Shown piece by piece: positions 1 to 12,994 of a stretch of 64,000 nucleotides of DNA. This DNA comes from Casuarius casuarius (taxonomy: Eukaryota; Chordata; Aves; Casuariiformes; Casuariidae): contig PTFA01000050.1 of assembly GCA_003342895.1 (NCBI GenBank), positions 4,569,723 to 4,633,722 on the forward strand, in the 5' to 3' direction. Both the position numbers and the translations under genes were made by a program. The notes beneath the pieces were generated by a model, which was given only the letters and a program-made list of their open reading frames with translations, was not told where the DNA came from and did no database searches. The first letter of the stretch is position 1. Each line of letters starts with the position of its first letter.

Positions 1-2800
1 TTGGTTGGCACAGATAATTTTAGTGTTTTTTGTTTATTATTGCTTTCATGGAAATTGTTATAAGAGTATGGACAAGACTTGCAAGGTATTGTAGGACAGC
101 TTGGTAGCACCAAGATTTGAGAATCAGTGAAACACTCAGAAAGGTTAAACATTTAAAGCTACATCATTATAAGAGATTATTTTCTTAACAAAATCACCCT
201 GTGGCAAGTGGAACACCTTACATCACTTCCACTGTGAGCTCTTCAGAGAAATTATCTTAAGTATATTTGGAATGTTGCGGACGTGGCTAGTATTCCAGGT
301 GTAAGCGAAATAACCAAAAAGTTACGCAGTCATAGCACAATATTGTCTACTATCAAGCAAACGCTGGGAGCACTTGGATTTAGCAGAAACGTTTAGCTTT
401 GTGTATAGACCTTCAGATGACAACCAGAAGAAGACAAGATCAGNTAGTGAGCCATCTGGAGAAGTATTTGGTTTTGGCCTACAGAGAAAACTTGAATGGA
501 GTGCTGGCTGGAATGGCAAGCTTGGAATTCTGAGCAAAACTGCATCCTACTATTCAATTTCTGTTTTGCTTTGGAAAAGGAGACTTTGCATATTCTTTGT
601 GATTAAAGACAGTTGCATTAAGGAAATTCTTGCTTTCATTACCATGTTCTCCTCCTAACGGAAACAACCCTTGTAACTTCAAATATGAGCTGCCAATCTG
701 AATTAAAAGAGATAATGCTGCTTACAGTAAACTGCATGCGGACAATCCAGAACCTGAAATATTATCTGCACAAAATATTTCTTTTGAAAATGAAAATCAG
801 GTATTAAGATGGGAACAAATCCTTTGCCAAAAAAACCCATGAACTTATCCTTTAGCAAAGTCTTAACTGCTCTGTACTCATATGGTGAGCAGGGTAAGGA
901 GAAAGTTTTGTTCGTTTATCTTCTTTTACTTTGTTTCTATTTATCCTCATTTCAGTTGTGATTCAAATGTTTTGCATAGCCAGTATCTTCACAACTAAGA
1001 TGTATGCTTACTTTAAGGGCTAAGAAAACCGTAAGAGTGCCATGATGACAGGACATAAAATGTGGAAAAGCTGAGAGAAGCCCAACCAATGATGTAGTAT
1101 GTTTTGTTCTCTAACAGCAAACTCTGATTTTTAACAGGACAAGAAAAGTTCAGTGAAAGTCATCTTGTTCTCTTGATCATTTCTGGTAGCCCAGATGTGG
1201 AATTTGTTTTGTGACAATGTATTGTCTTGATCGTCTAAACTTATGTTCTAGTTACTCCTTTCATTCCAATCTTGTTCAATGACAGTCTGTTTTCATAGCT
1301 GCTAATTCATAGTGACAACTTTACAAACCAGAGTCCTGCATTACCCCACTCACACCAGAAATCTCCTAGTGAATTTTAGTGAGGGGAATTGTTTGACATT
1401 GGCCTCACTGTGCTCAAGCGTGTACTCTGAGTGCAGTTCCAAAAGCCCTGACTCTCTTACCATTTATAAATTCATCTATTATCTTTCAGTCATGCTCTTC
1501 TATTCTTGGTTCTCTGTGACAAAAAGAACTGCCTTTTTCTCTGCGTTCTGGAACTTCTTTTTCATGCTCACTGCTTTTTAATTTTGTTTCTTCCTAAGGA
1601 AGTAGCATTTATTTAGCTTTTTCTTTTACTGCAGATAAAAAAAATCAGTGGACCAAGAGTGTCCAAAGCCTAACCCAGATGGCTCATCTGCTGTAGCAGC
1701 TCATCTTTTTACAGGTACTGAACACTTGAGAATTGTAAANGAAGTTGTCAGGTGGACAAATGCTAATGGGGAGTATTAGACCATTTATTAGAATGCCAGC
1801 TTTATATTACAGCTCTGGAAACTTGGGCTTTCTGCTTTTGCAAAAGCCTTCTACAGTAAATATCCAAAGTGTTCTCTTTTTCTGGAATATTCTTAGTCAC
1901 AGTTAAATTTTTTTGTAATAGATTTAATAGAACAGTTATAAATTAAACTGGAACATCTATTTCAGGTACAAGTCACCTACTTGTTCTATTATTTAGCCAA
2001 CAACATGTTTAGTTTTGGTTCAGAGGAGTCAGTTAAGAATGTAATATGATTGAGGTAAGTTGTTTTCACAATAAGTTGGAGGGAAATACTCTGATTTTCT
2101 TATGTGTATTTTTTAAAAGAAATATTTACTAGGCTCAGCAATTTTCTGCACTCTCACTACTACAGACATTTGTCTACAGTACAGAAAAACAAAGCAAGAA
2201 TATATGCCTTCAAAGGTGCAGGTAGTGATTCCTGTGCCAAGGGTCACAAAAATATTCCGCTGGCAAACTTCTATTTCCTATCACTATTAAAATATCAACT
2301 AGGTAAGTAATATGCAATAGTATTCTTTACGGCTTTCATTTGTTCTTATTCTTCACCTTGTTAGACAGCTATTCAGTGGTTCAGATTGCTTTGTAACTTA
2401 AATGCAGTTAGTTATGTTGGCTTAAAAAAATGAATTTTTTTGTAATTTGCATTTCAAACCTAATTCAATTATGTTAGGTGTCACAACATTAGCATTGAGG
2501 GGACTTTTCTTCTGCTATTGTGAGATACATCATTAGAAAAACCTCAAATTTAGCAAATTCTTGTTTTCGGTTGCTAGATGTATTTCTTTTCCTTTTTGTT
2601 AATCACAGGCTTTTTCATAAAGCCNGTTGCTGGAGAGTAAGCAAGAGGTGGTGACATGCTCTTGCATACAGACTAACACAGGCTGGTAAGCAGCTTTATC
2701 ACTGCAGCTCAGCTTGACTGGGCTGAGAACTTGCTCTGGCCAACACAGCTCAGCATAGAGGGAGAGCAGACGTTACTGAAGTTTCCTCACTTGTATAGCT
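1..2800. other. AT-rich non-coding stretch
   Basis: I see no supportable gene here. Short open frames at 374-658, 1312-1581 and 2104-2310 have no recognisable domain and unbiased codon use. The last ends at a good donor (GTAAGT at about 2,304) and an acceptor-like AG precedes it at about 2,165, so a non-coding or unrecognised exon of about 139 bases is possible, but I do not call it. The rest looks like intron or intergenic DNA. Confidence 0.5.
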
Positions 2801-2827
2801 TCCTCTTTCTTACAGAACAAGAAGGCC

Positions 2828-2848
2828 GGGGCGGGGGAGGTGGGGGGG
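2828..2848 (+). other. G-run tract with G-quadruplex potential
   Basis: The plus strand has runs of four, five and seven G separated by one base (C) and by AGGT. Splitting the seven-G run gives four G3 tracts with loops of 1-7 bases, which fits the usual quadruplex pattern. It lies in otherwise AT-rich DNA, about 16 kb from the CpG island. Folding is inferred, not shown. Confidence 0.5.
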
Positions 2849-2859
2849 AAGGCAGTCAC

Positions 2860-5800
2860 ATTCTTGCATGTTCTTTACTTGGGACTCCTGGCAAGATATC
2901 AGGCTAACCCTATGGATTTGCATGTGTGGAACTGCCACTCATTGGCTCCCTTTGCCAGGAGAGGTGACACACTGTGAAATATTTTCAGGTGACACTTCTG
3001 ATTCAAATATGCGGAAAGTTTCGGTCAGCTCTGCTGGTGGAGGGATGAGATGCTGAATGTCTACAGGCACTGACTGCTGGTGGTTGAACTGACTTCAGTG
3101 GGAATGAGGGCACTAATAGGGAAAAGCTTATACCTGGCCGTGTAATGGAGAGAGAAAATCCAGGTATGCAAAGGCATGTGACCCACTTGCTGCACACTAC
3201 CTTCTATTTGAAGGAACTTTTATTATGCTAAGGAAAGTAGCAACGTTGTGGCAGCATGACTTAGATCAATTATTACTCTGCCATCTTCAACTCCACTTTA
3301 TCACTACAACAGCATATCAAATGGACTTTGCATTGGGCCCTGTTTGACTGTCTTAGTGTCAGAAGCTTTTTCAGAGGCTTCCAGTTTCAGCTGTGTCTTA
3401 GGAACACATGGCTGAGCCAGCAGCTTGCAGCACTAAGCAACTAGCTGTGCAGGAGTGCGAAAGTGGGGGGTCCCTGAATGCTGTGCTTCACATGCTGCTA
3501 TAGCAGACATGCCTATCTCTGCCAGGTGAGAAGGGTGCAATTACTCTGCCATTCAAATCTGACCTGCAGGCCAGAAACTGGAATGTTACATGTAGTGAAA
3601 AATCAAAAGCCTCTCTAGTACTTCTTTTTCACTTAATAGCCTCGTCTCATTTTTCATGGGTATTTCATAATACATGAATATCATTAGCCTTTGATGCCTT
3701 TTAAGGTGATTATATTAGACAATGTTCAAGCCTTGACATTCTGTAAGAGTTTTAGCTTATTTTAATGTTATTAAAATTATTCTGTTTTCAGTGAAATCTT
3801 CAAACGCTTCTGAGATAGAAGAGGAAATTTAATATGCCCACCTACAGAAACTAGTCTTGTGTCCTATTTTTTTAAAGACTGAAGACTGTTCTTCTCTCAA
3901 GTAGATTTTTTTTTAAANAAAAAGCTGAGAATATATTCTGCATTCTCTTTTCATGAATGGTTCCTGCTTATTCTTTGGCAATTTGGATGAAAGAGTTTCA
4001 AGTGCATATGTTTTATAATGGAGACAATTTCAAAGAGCACAGTGATACATAGGAGCAGAAAAGAAAAGGTTTGTTTGAAGACACTTTTTTATTATTCTAC
4101 AAGCATGATGCTAGCTAATTGCAATTTAAGATAGTAAGTTTATTATAAGCTGAATGCAGCTCTTGAGGATTGGTGACACATCCCTTTGGGAATTCCCTAG
4201 TCTCAGAGAGAAACCCTTCTCTTAAGTAGTCTTAGGCCTGGAGTGTCTGAGATGAGCTAAGAGATACTGTGGTGCTCCTTATCACCCCCTCCTGCCCTTT
4301 CGTTGATGGTTATGCTGGTCATATTGTACCACATCAACTGTACCTGGAATGGCCACTGGTACAGGGGAAAGCAGGAAGTGTTCTCTGCTCCCCTCTGCTA
4401 GCCCTCGCTCCAGTGGCTTCCCTATCCACCCACCCACGTCCCCATCACACACACATATATGAAGAGCTACTCAAGAAGTAAGTAGGAGAGCAAAGCAGTG
4501 ACACTGCAAACGGTTGCCATAACCCCTCTTTCGTAGCTGTACTTTTGACTGTCCTACTCCTGGTTCTACTTTGGTGCCCTTAAAAAATACTAGAGGTCCT
4601 GATCTTGTGCTTGTGACTTGTGCACAAACGTGTGTACTTAATGCATTGTGCATCCCTTCTTGTTTTTTATCTTACCTAAGTCTGCATTGAATTTGGCAAA
4701 TGTCAGTCAGCAAGGAATGAGATGCAAAATCACTTCATAATAAACGCACTAATGCAAACAGCTTATTGAATTTGGACAAACTTGCTTGCACGGCCAAAAG
4801 ATTTCTGTTGTTTTGTGATTTGCTATATCCCTTTCAGCAACTGCTGGTTAATTAAAAAAAAAAAAAATACAGGTAAAAATACGAGAATATTTGACATACA
4901 AAAAGAAGGCTCCTGTGGAAAATCAAGGATAAAAGGCTGACCTTCCTGGGCTCACAGCAGCAGTGATAATAGATACAGAAAGGATGCATACATGCTGTCC
5001 CCTTTGAGGACCAAATAAATAGCGTTGCGAGCTGCATTGCCCTCCAGCCCTTTTTGTTCTGTTCTGCCATATGGCAGGCTGAGGTGCCATTTGCTAGCGT
5101 ACAACTGCTCCCTATATCGTAATTCACCTTATGATCAGGAAACAAATGTTTTGCCCCCCCCCAAAATCACATAGTGGAAACATTAATACAACAGTGCCCT
5201 AGAAGATATGTATTTCAGTTTAACTTTTTTTTTTTTTTGGCATCATTATTAAAAATAGCTTTGTTTCAAATTAATCTTCAAAGTCAAATAACACCATGGA
5301 AGTATCTTATTTGAGCTTATTTCCTTTTCTTAGAAAGCCTTTACCATGACTATATCCAAACATAAAAGTAGCTTTTATGGCAAAACAAGATGAAATGACA
5401 AAAAAATAGGTATTGTTCTCCAGGGATTTTAAAAGCATGAGACTTCACTTATTTCATACCGTACCTGTAGGTAGCTATCTTTTGCTTATAAAACTCTGAG
5501 AAGGAACCTAAGCTGCCCTATGCATACAGACTTTAGTGTGGAAATATTGTCTCTCTAAATATTACTCTGACAAAACGCAGGAAAACTACAGAGCTGCAGG
5601 GTGCAGAAGTCTTTCAGGTAAGAGACTGTGCTACAAGAACCACATGGGAAGTTGCTAGGATTTATGTGAAACTGGGTGATATGTTGCCAGATTTATTTAG
5701 ATATCCAGAGTGTCCCTGGGGACACAGAGTCACCCTGTGACGTATCACCAAGTAAGAAAACTACTGCCAAAGACTTCACAAAATACTTACTTTTCCATTT

Positions 5801-6300
5801 GTGTCCTGCTATCAGGAGTACTGCGGTTATGTTTAAATACATTGAAATTCCCATTATGAAAATGTAGGTTCTATTATTACTTTTAAGTAAATTAACCGAT
5901 TTGTTTAAAAGTTGTAATTTATTTTGTTCGAAAAACCTTGCAGCATGTATACTCAGCTATAAAGTTCAAGCATTGTCACCAGCAGGGTATATTCAACTGT
6001 GTTCTTAGACAGAGGACACCCAGGGATCACTTCTTGCTGTAATTCAAACTTCCATTTAGTGAGCCAGCACATATGAAACAAATGATAATGTTAAAACTTT
6101 TTGCGCAGCAGTATATTTTTAGTTGCAAATTTACACTATACTGTCATACAGCACAACACATTAAAACATGATAGTGATACATGGTGATGCCACTGCTAAT
6201 ATTTAATGTGAGATTTCTCTTGCACTGGATATTTAAAGTCTCTGTCTCTGGATGGTTAATCTGCATTAGCTCTACTTAATCAGGAAAAGAGGATCAGTCA
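2860..6300. other. AT-rich non-coding stretch
   Basis: No gene is supported. At 3,082-3,112 there is a short piece (TGACTTCAGTGGGAATGAGG) resembling an old dispersed sauropsid repeat motif that recurs elsewhere in this window. Homopolymers lie at 4,854-4,867 (A), 5,153-5,162 (C) and 5,227-5,239 (T). A donor-like GTAAGA at about 5,618 follows a 38-base open segment with a weak acceptor; I regard this as chance. Confidence 0.45.
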
Positions 6301-6313
6301 AGGAATCATCTAT

Positions 6314-6340
6314 TTTAATTGTAATCAATTTACAATTAAA
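6314..6340. repeat. Perfect AT-rich inverted repeat
   Basis: Two 11-base arms, TTTAATTGTAA and TTACAATTAAA, are perfect reverse complements separated by the five bases TCAAT. The stem contains one G-C pair, so it would be a weak hairpin, and it is too short for a microRNA precursor. It may be a homeodomain-type binding palindrome (TAATTG core) or chance in AT-rich sequence. Confidence 0.7.
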
Positions 6341-7952
6341 TCTTAGAGCACCATACGGTGTGCAAGGCTCCATCATACTCTGTGCTGCATGCATACAAAG
6401 GAAAGACAAGCTAACACCTAAAAATCAGTGAGAATTTTTTTCAAATCAGAGTCGTTTTCTGCAGATGAATATAATATAAATATCCTTTAGAAAGAACAGT
6501 CTTGGGTTAAAATGCTGATATCCAACATGGCTTAGCACATGATAGAGGGATTTACTGGAGGACTAACACTGCCCAGTGTCCTCTGCATATTCTTGGTCAT
6601 GTGGTACAGCGGTTGTGGCAAACACTCCAACCTTTTTCCCTTGAGCTCTTGTAGTTTTATTGCAGTCATTGAGATTACTTGCACACCTTGCAATATTGGC
6701 ATTCTAATGTAGTACAAGTTCTTTCTCAGCCTCCTACTGCCTTGGTTCCAAGAACATCTTTTCCCTTTCCTTGATATAGAAATATCCAGGCCTCACTATG
6801 ATCCTGATTTAGGTGAAGCAGTGGATTTTCTGTGCTCTTTCAAGATGTGGTGTATGAAGGACACAAGAAGATTAGCTCCTTTCTCCTCTGTGACAACATG
6901 CTGATTCCTGAGTTCCACTGCACCCCCAGTTACTGGCTAAGTATCAACANCTCTCATAGAATTACAGACATGGTAGCTGTCTCTTCCAGTTGGGAGCTGT
7001 AAAATTGTTCACTAAGATANCAAATCGATGCTGGGAACTTTCAGGGGGAAATGACTCTACACATACATTCTTTTCTGCTCTGTGTAAAACCACTTGAGTC
7101 CTGGCAAACTGGACAGGTTAATCTTGTTGAATTAATGCAATCTATTAAATTTCATTCTACGTTTCCTATGTATTCCAGATATTCAATTAGATTGAGACTG
7201 CGAAAAAGAGGTTAAGTATACCTGCATCATCCAAGTTGCTGGGTGTGGAAGGAATACGGGATGTTAGCTGGCTCTGTTCATGATCTGCTGAAGTCCTACA
7301 CAGATTGGAAGGCAGCATAATCTGCTGAAAATGTACTTTGCCTGCACCAAAATAGTAAAGTGATAAAATGTTTAATTCTGATCTTAAACTGGCCAGTTTT
7401 AGGCTATTTGAACAACGGGATAACTTCTACCTCTATGTACAAGGGTTTTAAGCTGCTCATAGGTACAAGCAGTGAAATACTGCCATGGCTTACACTCAAA
7501 TCACAATTTCCCGATTCACTTTCAAAGGCAAGTATTAGCTCTTAAGGCATACTTCTAAGGGAGTGAAGATCCTGTGGAATATTCTTCAGCTACAGGCTTA
7601 GTGTGCATGGTAATTCTGTATTTATTTATATATTTATTCGTTTATTTTAAGATAGAGTTGGGTCTACACTGAAAGGAGCATTAGAAAACTAGTGGATAGA
7701 GTACTGTTTTAATCTATTCATTATTGAAACTAATTATGAAAAATGTTTGTACAGGCATTGAGCTGTGCTGATTATTCTTATATGGGTCAATATGTTTAGG
7801 CTCCCTGGCCAGTTTAGAAAGAGGAAGAGGAACCCTAAATCTTGCAAATGCAGACTGCCTAGCAGCATGGTCTGTGGTTATAGAATTTTCCCTTTTGCTC
7901 AGTTTCAAGTTCAAATAAACTTGAAGAGAAGAACTAAAATAATTGCTGAAGT

Positions 7953-7990
7953 AAATTTATTGAAGTCAGTGGAGTTACATCAGGTGTACA
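7953..7990. repeat. Fragment of an old dispersed sauropsid repeat
   Basis: The sequence contains TTGAAGTCAGTGGAGTTACA followed by CAGGTGTAC. It closely resembles a motif (TGAAGTCAATGGAGTTACAC and its complement) that I recall as common in bird and reptile intergenic DNA. Shorter versions recur at 3.09, 18.17, 19.35, 36.28, 45.33, 45.49 and 46.13 kb. I cannot assign a family name. Confidence 0.4.
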
Positions 7991-9788
7991 TCTTAGGTCT
8001 TTTTAAATTTGGCTCATCATTCTCACCAAAGCTGTACTTAAGAAAGTCCTGTCTTGCAGGAAATTGGTAGTCTTGTTTCCCAGGTAGCTAATGCCAGTAA
8101 GAGATGTTCAGACATTTTCAGGTTCAGGTGAAGAGAATTTTGATGCTAACTCTCTAGTTCCGTTTTTAAAGATTTATATGTTTAAGGCAACTTTTTAATA
8201 AATGTTTCAAATTTTGTGCCCATCACAGAGCTAAAATCGTCTAGTTTTAGTGCTAAGAGCTTTGTAGTGACTGTCTGATGTAGCTCTACTGTATAGCAGC
8301 TGTATACTGTCAGTGAATTGTTACTAAGATGTAACACTGAGGAAGCAAGGTAAATTTATTTTCTGGCTTTATAAAAAGTTTTTCTGTAATCCAGAAATAT
8401 TCCTAAGTGAAACTATATAGGATGACCTTGTCACTTGGCTTCCCGCTTCTTCAAGGTGCATATAAACATTCTTCAAGTAAAGATTTCTATTGTTTGGATT
8501 TCATTACCTTTGTTTTATATTTGACAGTTTGGGTTGGAGAGGGAACAATATCTTAAGNTCACTGGATGAAACATCTAAGGGTAACATCTATTGTCTGCCA
8601 GTTGTTTTATGGCCTTTTTGATACAATGATTATTGATCCTTAGAGCCTTCCCACTCTGGGAGAAATGTGTAAAGTCTTGTAAAACATCCTGTTACTTTAT
8701 ATTGCATCAATACTTAGTCTTGACTTTTAAAACAATCAGAACAAGATTCCTACTTCAGGATTTAGGTGCCCTGCAATCACCCAAAACATCACTCTGCCAT
8801 ACATGCCTGCTCTCACAACTTGACCCCTCAATGAATGCAAGTTAATATAATTGTAATTGCAAAATTTTGATGCAGAGCACTAGAGCTCCTTAAAATAGTA
8901 GCCTGTATACTGTATGCCTTTTGTGTGCTTNTGTGCCAGAGAAAAATAGATGGGACTTAAGAAGACAAACCTAGAATTTGACNTATTTTGGCTTTCTGAA
9001 CCAATGGGTGGTGGAGAGTATTGTGAAACTATTGGTGAAGAGAGCCCTATTCTGTAGTTTCCACTTTGAAATCCACAAAGAATTCAATAGCTCAGTGACT
9101 CCCCTGGGAGTTGTCTCATTTTTAAGTGAACAGTGGGGTTAAGGAATCCTACACATTTCTGGGTGTTTAGAGAACCCATACCTTGTCCCTAATTATCATC
9201 CATATTTGATGAATATTCATTTAAAAATGCTGAGGCGACGGCCTATAGAGCAAGAGCTGCTGAACTCCTTAGTTCATACCAGACAGCGTTTGTGTTCTGC
9301 ATGCATAGAGCTCAGTATCCACCATGGTTCTGGTCTGGAGTGAGAGGGCTCAATCCCACTAAACCGTCTCCTGCATAAGTGGAGGAAAGTCTGACTTAGA
9401 GTGCCTTTCTGCTTTGGAAGGGTTTCTGCANGGAAGCAGAGGTGATTTCTTATACAAAGAGAACCCCACACTATTGTCCATCTACCTCAATCTTCTGTTT
9501 GTTCTTGGTGTAGGTTTTCAACAGGTGTCAGTTACTGAAATGTGCACACTTGCAGNGTATTTGCACCATCACCTTTTAAAGAGACAAATATCCACTACTG
9601 CCATATAAGAACAGCAGATGCTTTGTGTTGAACCTGGAGATGGAGATACATACAACACGTTCCTAACAAAATAACCGTGCCAGCCATTATGATAGAATCT
9701 GTGAGTTTCCCATTTGAGAGAGCAAAAATAAATTAGTGAATTACATTTCCTCTGTGGAAATAAGAACGTCCCTGAATTACTCTGGATT

Positions 9789-9810
9789 GTTTATCTCAGG
9801 TTTATCTCAG
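9789..9810. repeat. Tandem 11-base duplication
   Basis: The unit GTTTATCTCAG occurs twice with no spacer, a probable replication-slippage duplication. No function is suggested. Confidence 0.8.
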
Positions 9811-10326
9811 GGATGACCCAAGTAGAGAAGGCTGCAAGGCATCTTGTTTGGTAGGGCTCCCTGTTTTTATGAATCATCATCACAGCTANGTCTTCATTAC
9901 ATGACTAAGTTTGTGGAACAATGTGTAATATGTAAGGAGGGAGTTAGGTGCACTCCCCTGAGAAACTGCCTTCCCCCTTGGTAATGTGACATTAATTAGT
10001 GAAGACATGGATGAATACTGTATGTGCAGGGGACCATGAAAGCCTGAATAAATAACATCTCTAGTGATGGCAAATACGTTGGTGTCATATCAAGCAGATG
10101 GATTCTCTGCCAGTCATGATCACTTCTGCAGTAAAAGGGTCGCATGTGTTGTATACTATTTTCTTATCTAGGAATGTCTTCCTGCTTCCCTCAAGTAGTG
10201 AATGAAGAACAAAGTGAATCTGACAGTGCCTTTGCTTTCTCCTTCATTCCTGGGCTTTGGGAGCCAAACAACATTTTATTACTTTTAGATGCTGTTGAAA
10301 GGTAAATATTGTGAAATCTCAGTCAG

Positions 10327-10387
10327 AAAAAAAAATCCTCCTGCCTCAAAAAAACAAACCAAAACAACAACAACAAAAAAAGAAAAG
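10327..10387. repeat. A-rich / (CAA)n simple repeat
   Basis: An A9 run is followed by mixed A-rich sequence and a short CAACAACAACAA array. It could be an eroded poly(A) tail of an insertion, but no element body is recognisable to its left. Confidence 0.7.
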
Positions 10388-10399
10388 CTGTATGCATAG

Positions 10400-12885
10400 A
10401 GATCTCATATCCTGAAAACCTATTTGAAAGGCAATTTTTTTGCTTTACATGAAATGTGCCAAGCCATAGTGTCCTTAGGAGTTCTGTCTCCCTTCTGAAA
10501 ACAGCAGTAGCTGAAGTCTTAAAGGGATTAGCAGAATCTTTCTGTGCAGGTGTTTGCTGGGGGTTTGTTTGCCTTGTTTTTTACTTCTGTTGCTTTTGAT
10601 AAATAGTACCAGTGATAAAATTCAAAGAGGCTTCTCTGGAATTGTCTACCTGAAGTACTGCTTGATGATGTGGAGTTTTTTCTAGATTGTTGTTAATTGT
10701 CACTTTTCTCTGTCTGAAGGGCACGAATAGCTGGCTGTACCTAATTGCATTTCTTTCCTGTCACTACAAAATTTTCCTACATGAGCCTGGGCTGTGGTGA
10801 GTCTCTCTGATACATGGGTTAGTGGAGATGAACCAAAACTGATAGCACATATTAAAAAATATTGTACTCTATGATCTGTTCCTGGTTATTCTGGGTGCCT
10901 CTCTATGAATCTGTCACAAAGTGTCTAAGAATTCTCTAGGGAACCACTCCATGTGACCTGGAATAAGGAAACTTTGAGCTATGTTTGTTAAGGGAAAGAA
11001 GAGAATCCATATGGTAGAATAANGGAATGTGAAATGGGTCTCTGAAAAACATGGCCTCTTTTGCCCCCCCACAGCTAAATGTTTTAGACAGACTCTTTTG
11101 TGGGAAGAGAACTTTTGGACCATTCAGTCACAGAAAAGGGGTGTTCAGTGTGTTCTGTGCAGTAACAAGGTTTCCAAGATGATGGGAGGGTATTAGTACA
11201 TTCTCCTTCCTGTGGCATACCTCTGTGGGCCCGCACGATCAACTATATCCTGTTCATGAGAAGACAGACTAAGTAGCAGGCTCAAGTGTAACATACTCCC
11301 TGACCTGTACCCAACATGTCTAAATGACCATCAGACGCCACTTGTATTTTGATTGTGTGAAGTCTTCACAAGGAATTATGGGATATGAGAACTTGGACTT
11401 GGCCAGGTCTTTGCCTGGCTTGTTCATGCTGCCCAAAGTGGTGCAGAGGACTTTGTCCTTCAATGCCCCAGAGGTCGCCTCTGTTTGAATATGAGGTTTG
11501 TTCTGGGAGTGTAGGTTTGAGCCACTTACACCACATGGATGCACTCTAAAGTTAGAGCAGATGTGGTATAGGGCCACTCGTGCATGAAACTATTGTTTGT
11601 TTCCCCTTCCCATTTTTTGGTCCAGTGCAGGAACAGACATTCATGCAATTGGGATGGAATTTGGACATTCCTGTTAAAAGCCAGTACTAACAACATCCAT
11701 ATCTGCCCTTGAGGGCATCTCCCTCTCTCAGGGGCAAAGGCATCAATGACCAAACAATAAACAAGATTAACAAAATAGGAATTCTCTTCCCAGCTGTTTC
11801 CTTCGATGTTCGAGTGCATATGCGCTTGTGATTTGCGTAGGAGATTTGTATCTTGTACAAATATTCTCATTGGGAAAATGTAGCTTTACAAATCTTGCCC
11901 AACACCTGCTCTGGATGCACATCTGAACATTTAGGCCACTAATGCGTAGGAAAAATTTTAAAACCGCTGCACGATATATGTTGCCAGGAAGATCTACATC
12001 CTTCTCTTTGTAAGTGAAATTTCCTCATGCCCTGCCTGACAGCGCAACTTTGCACTCCGCCCTACTGCTACTTTCTTATCTGCTGATAATGCTGAATGTC
12101 TTTTTATTCAGTAGGATAACGTATACTATCACTTAAAATGAAAGCTTGAATATGCATGGGAGAGAGCTTTTTATGTATACTGCATCTGCTTTCGCTTTCT
12201 GTGTCACTATTTCTCTGTACTATAAATTAATTTAATAACTTCCCATAGGCCAAATTCTAGATTTAATAAGTAAGCAGTAATTTGCAGATGATGACTTATG
12301 CGAACTTTCATTTTAATATTGGAAAGAAAGACTAGNGTCTCTTAAAAGTTTGAGTAATGTTGACTGTTACTCTGTAAAATCTTTGCTAAGGCTGAAAAGT
12401 TCTATTCCAGTCAATTACACATGAATGTATTTTCTGGCATTGTCAAATACTGTTTACAAAATATGAGGCAAAAGCCTGTAGTAGAACAAAATATGTGAAT
12501 ACATTAGTAAAAATTCTGCAAGATGGAAATGTTTTTGAGTTTGGATTCTTTTTTTTTTTCTTTCCAAGTGTATTTGGCTTTTAAAGTAGAATGAGAACTT
12601 CCTGGAGTTAGCTGCTTTCAGACTGCACTGCAAATAGAATTTTGAAGGGTTAAGAGAATCCTGAAGGACAGCTGATAACATTGCAAACAGAATTTCATTG
12701 TCTGTACATCTCTCTTTCAAGTACACTTTTTTTTTTAAGAAGAAAATAGATATTTGAGGGGAAAAAAACATGTAGAGGTATTTATCGTTTTGTTTTAAAA
12801 GAGAAGCTATAGAGTTGCCTTTCCTTCTGTATTGAAAAAAAGGGATAAACAAACCAAAAAAATCCATTGCAGTGCAGGGCAATTG
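10400..12885. other. Non-coding stretch with an unexplained 11.1-11.95 kb block
   Basis: The part 11,140-11,950 is visibly less AT-rich and less monotonous than its surroundings. It carries two overlapping minus-strand open frames of 85 and 114 codons (11,320-11,577 and 11,526-11,870). They sit in different frames and show no domain I recognise. The block may be an old transposon, a processed copy, or a conserved non-coding segment. The 142-codon minus frame at 12,454-12,882 is rich in Lys, Phe, Leu and Tyr and runs over T/A tracts, as expected for a chance frame. Confidence 0.35.
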
Positions 12886-12894
12886 CCAGAGTTT

Positions 12895-12990
12895 TCAGTG
12901 ATAGAAATCAGAGCTGGCAGAATCTCAACTGTAAACTTGTTAACCTAGACCATCTCCTTCTGAGCATGTTAACCACTATGCCACCACACT
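12895..12990 (-). mobile_element. Decayed MIR/CORE-type SINE head
   Basis: Read on the minus strand, the segment begins GTGGCATAGTGGTTAACATG, matching the tRNA-derived head of MIR-like SINEs (TAGTGGTTAAGAGC type). A degenerate B box and a CTGCCAGCTCTG-like stretch follow, as in the part of the SINE after its head. It is heavily diverged and lacks a recognisable 3' tail. It is not a functional tRNA gene, since the B box is broken. Confidence 0.45.
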
Positions 12991-12994
12991 AATT

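Larger units (their letters stand above)
6345..10320. other. AT-rich non-coding stretch
   Basis: No gene is supported. The segment 7,618-7,652 is a TTTA/TATA-rich simple stretch. The frame at 7765-8070 runs through an old repeat fragment (see 7,953-7,990). The reverse frames at 6532-6717 and 9274-9471 have no recognisable protein signature. Seven single-N calls fall in this interval. Confidence 0.45.

Noticed and set aside
2166..2304. Plus-strand exon ending at a GTAAGT donor
   Set aside because: Open for 46 codons, but the peptide is unrecognised and no partner exon exists. Splice-site pairs of this quality are expected by chance in 64 kb.
5580..5617. Short exon before a GTAAGA donor
   Set aside because: The acceptor lacks a pyrimidine tract and the segment is too short to test.
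6952..6975. CR1 tail suggested by CATAGAATTACAGACATGG
   Set aside because: Only a weak similarity to a CR1 minus-strand end, and the sequence that should follow is absent.
11526..11870. 114-codon minus-strand frame as a gene
   Set aside because: It overlaps another frame in a different phase and has no recognisable domain. Kept only as part of an unexplained block.
12454..12882. Longest open frame in the window (142 codons, minus strand)
   Set aside because: It is Lys/Phe/Leu/Tyr-rich because of local A and T tracts. It has no domain, no splice context and no coding-like codon bias.
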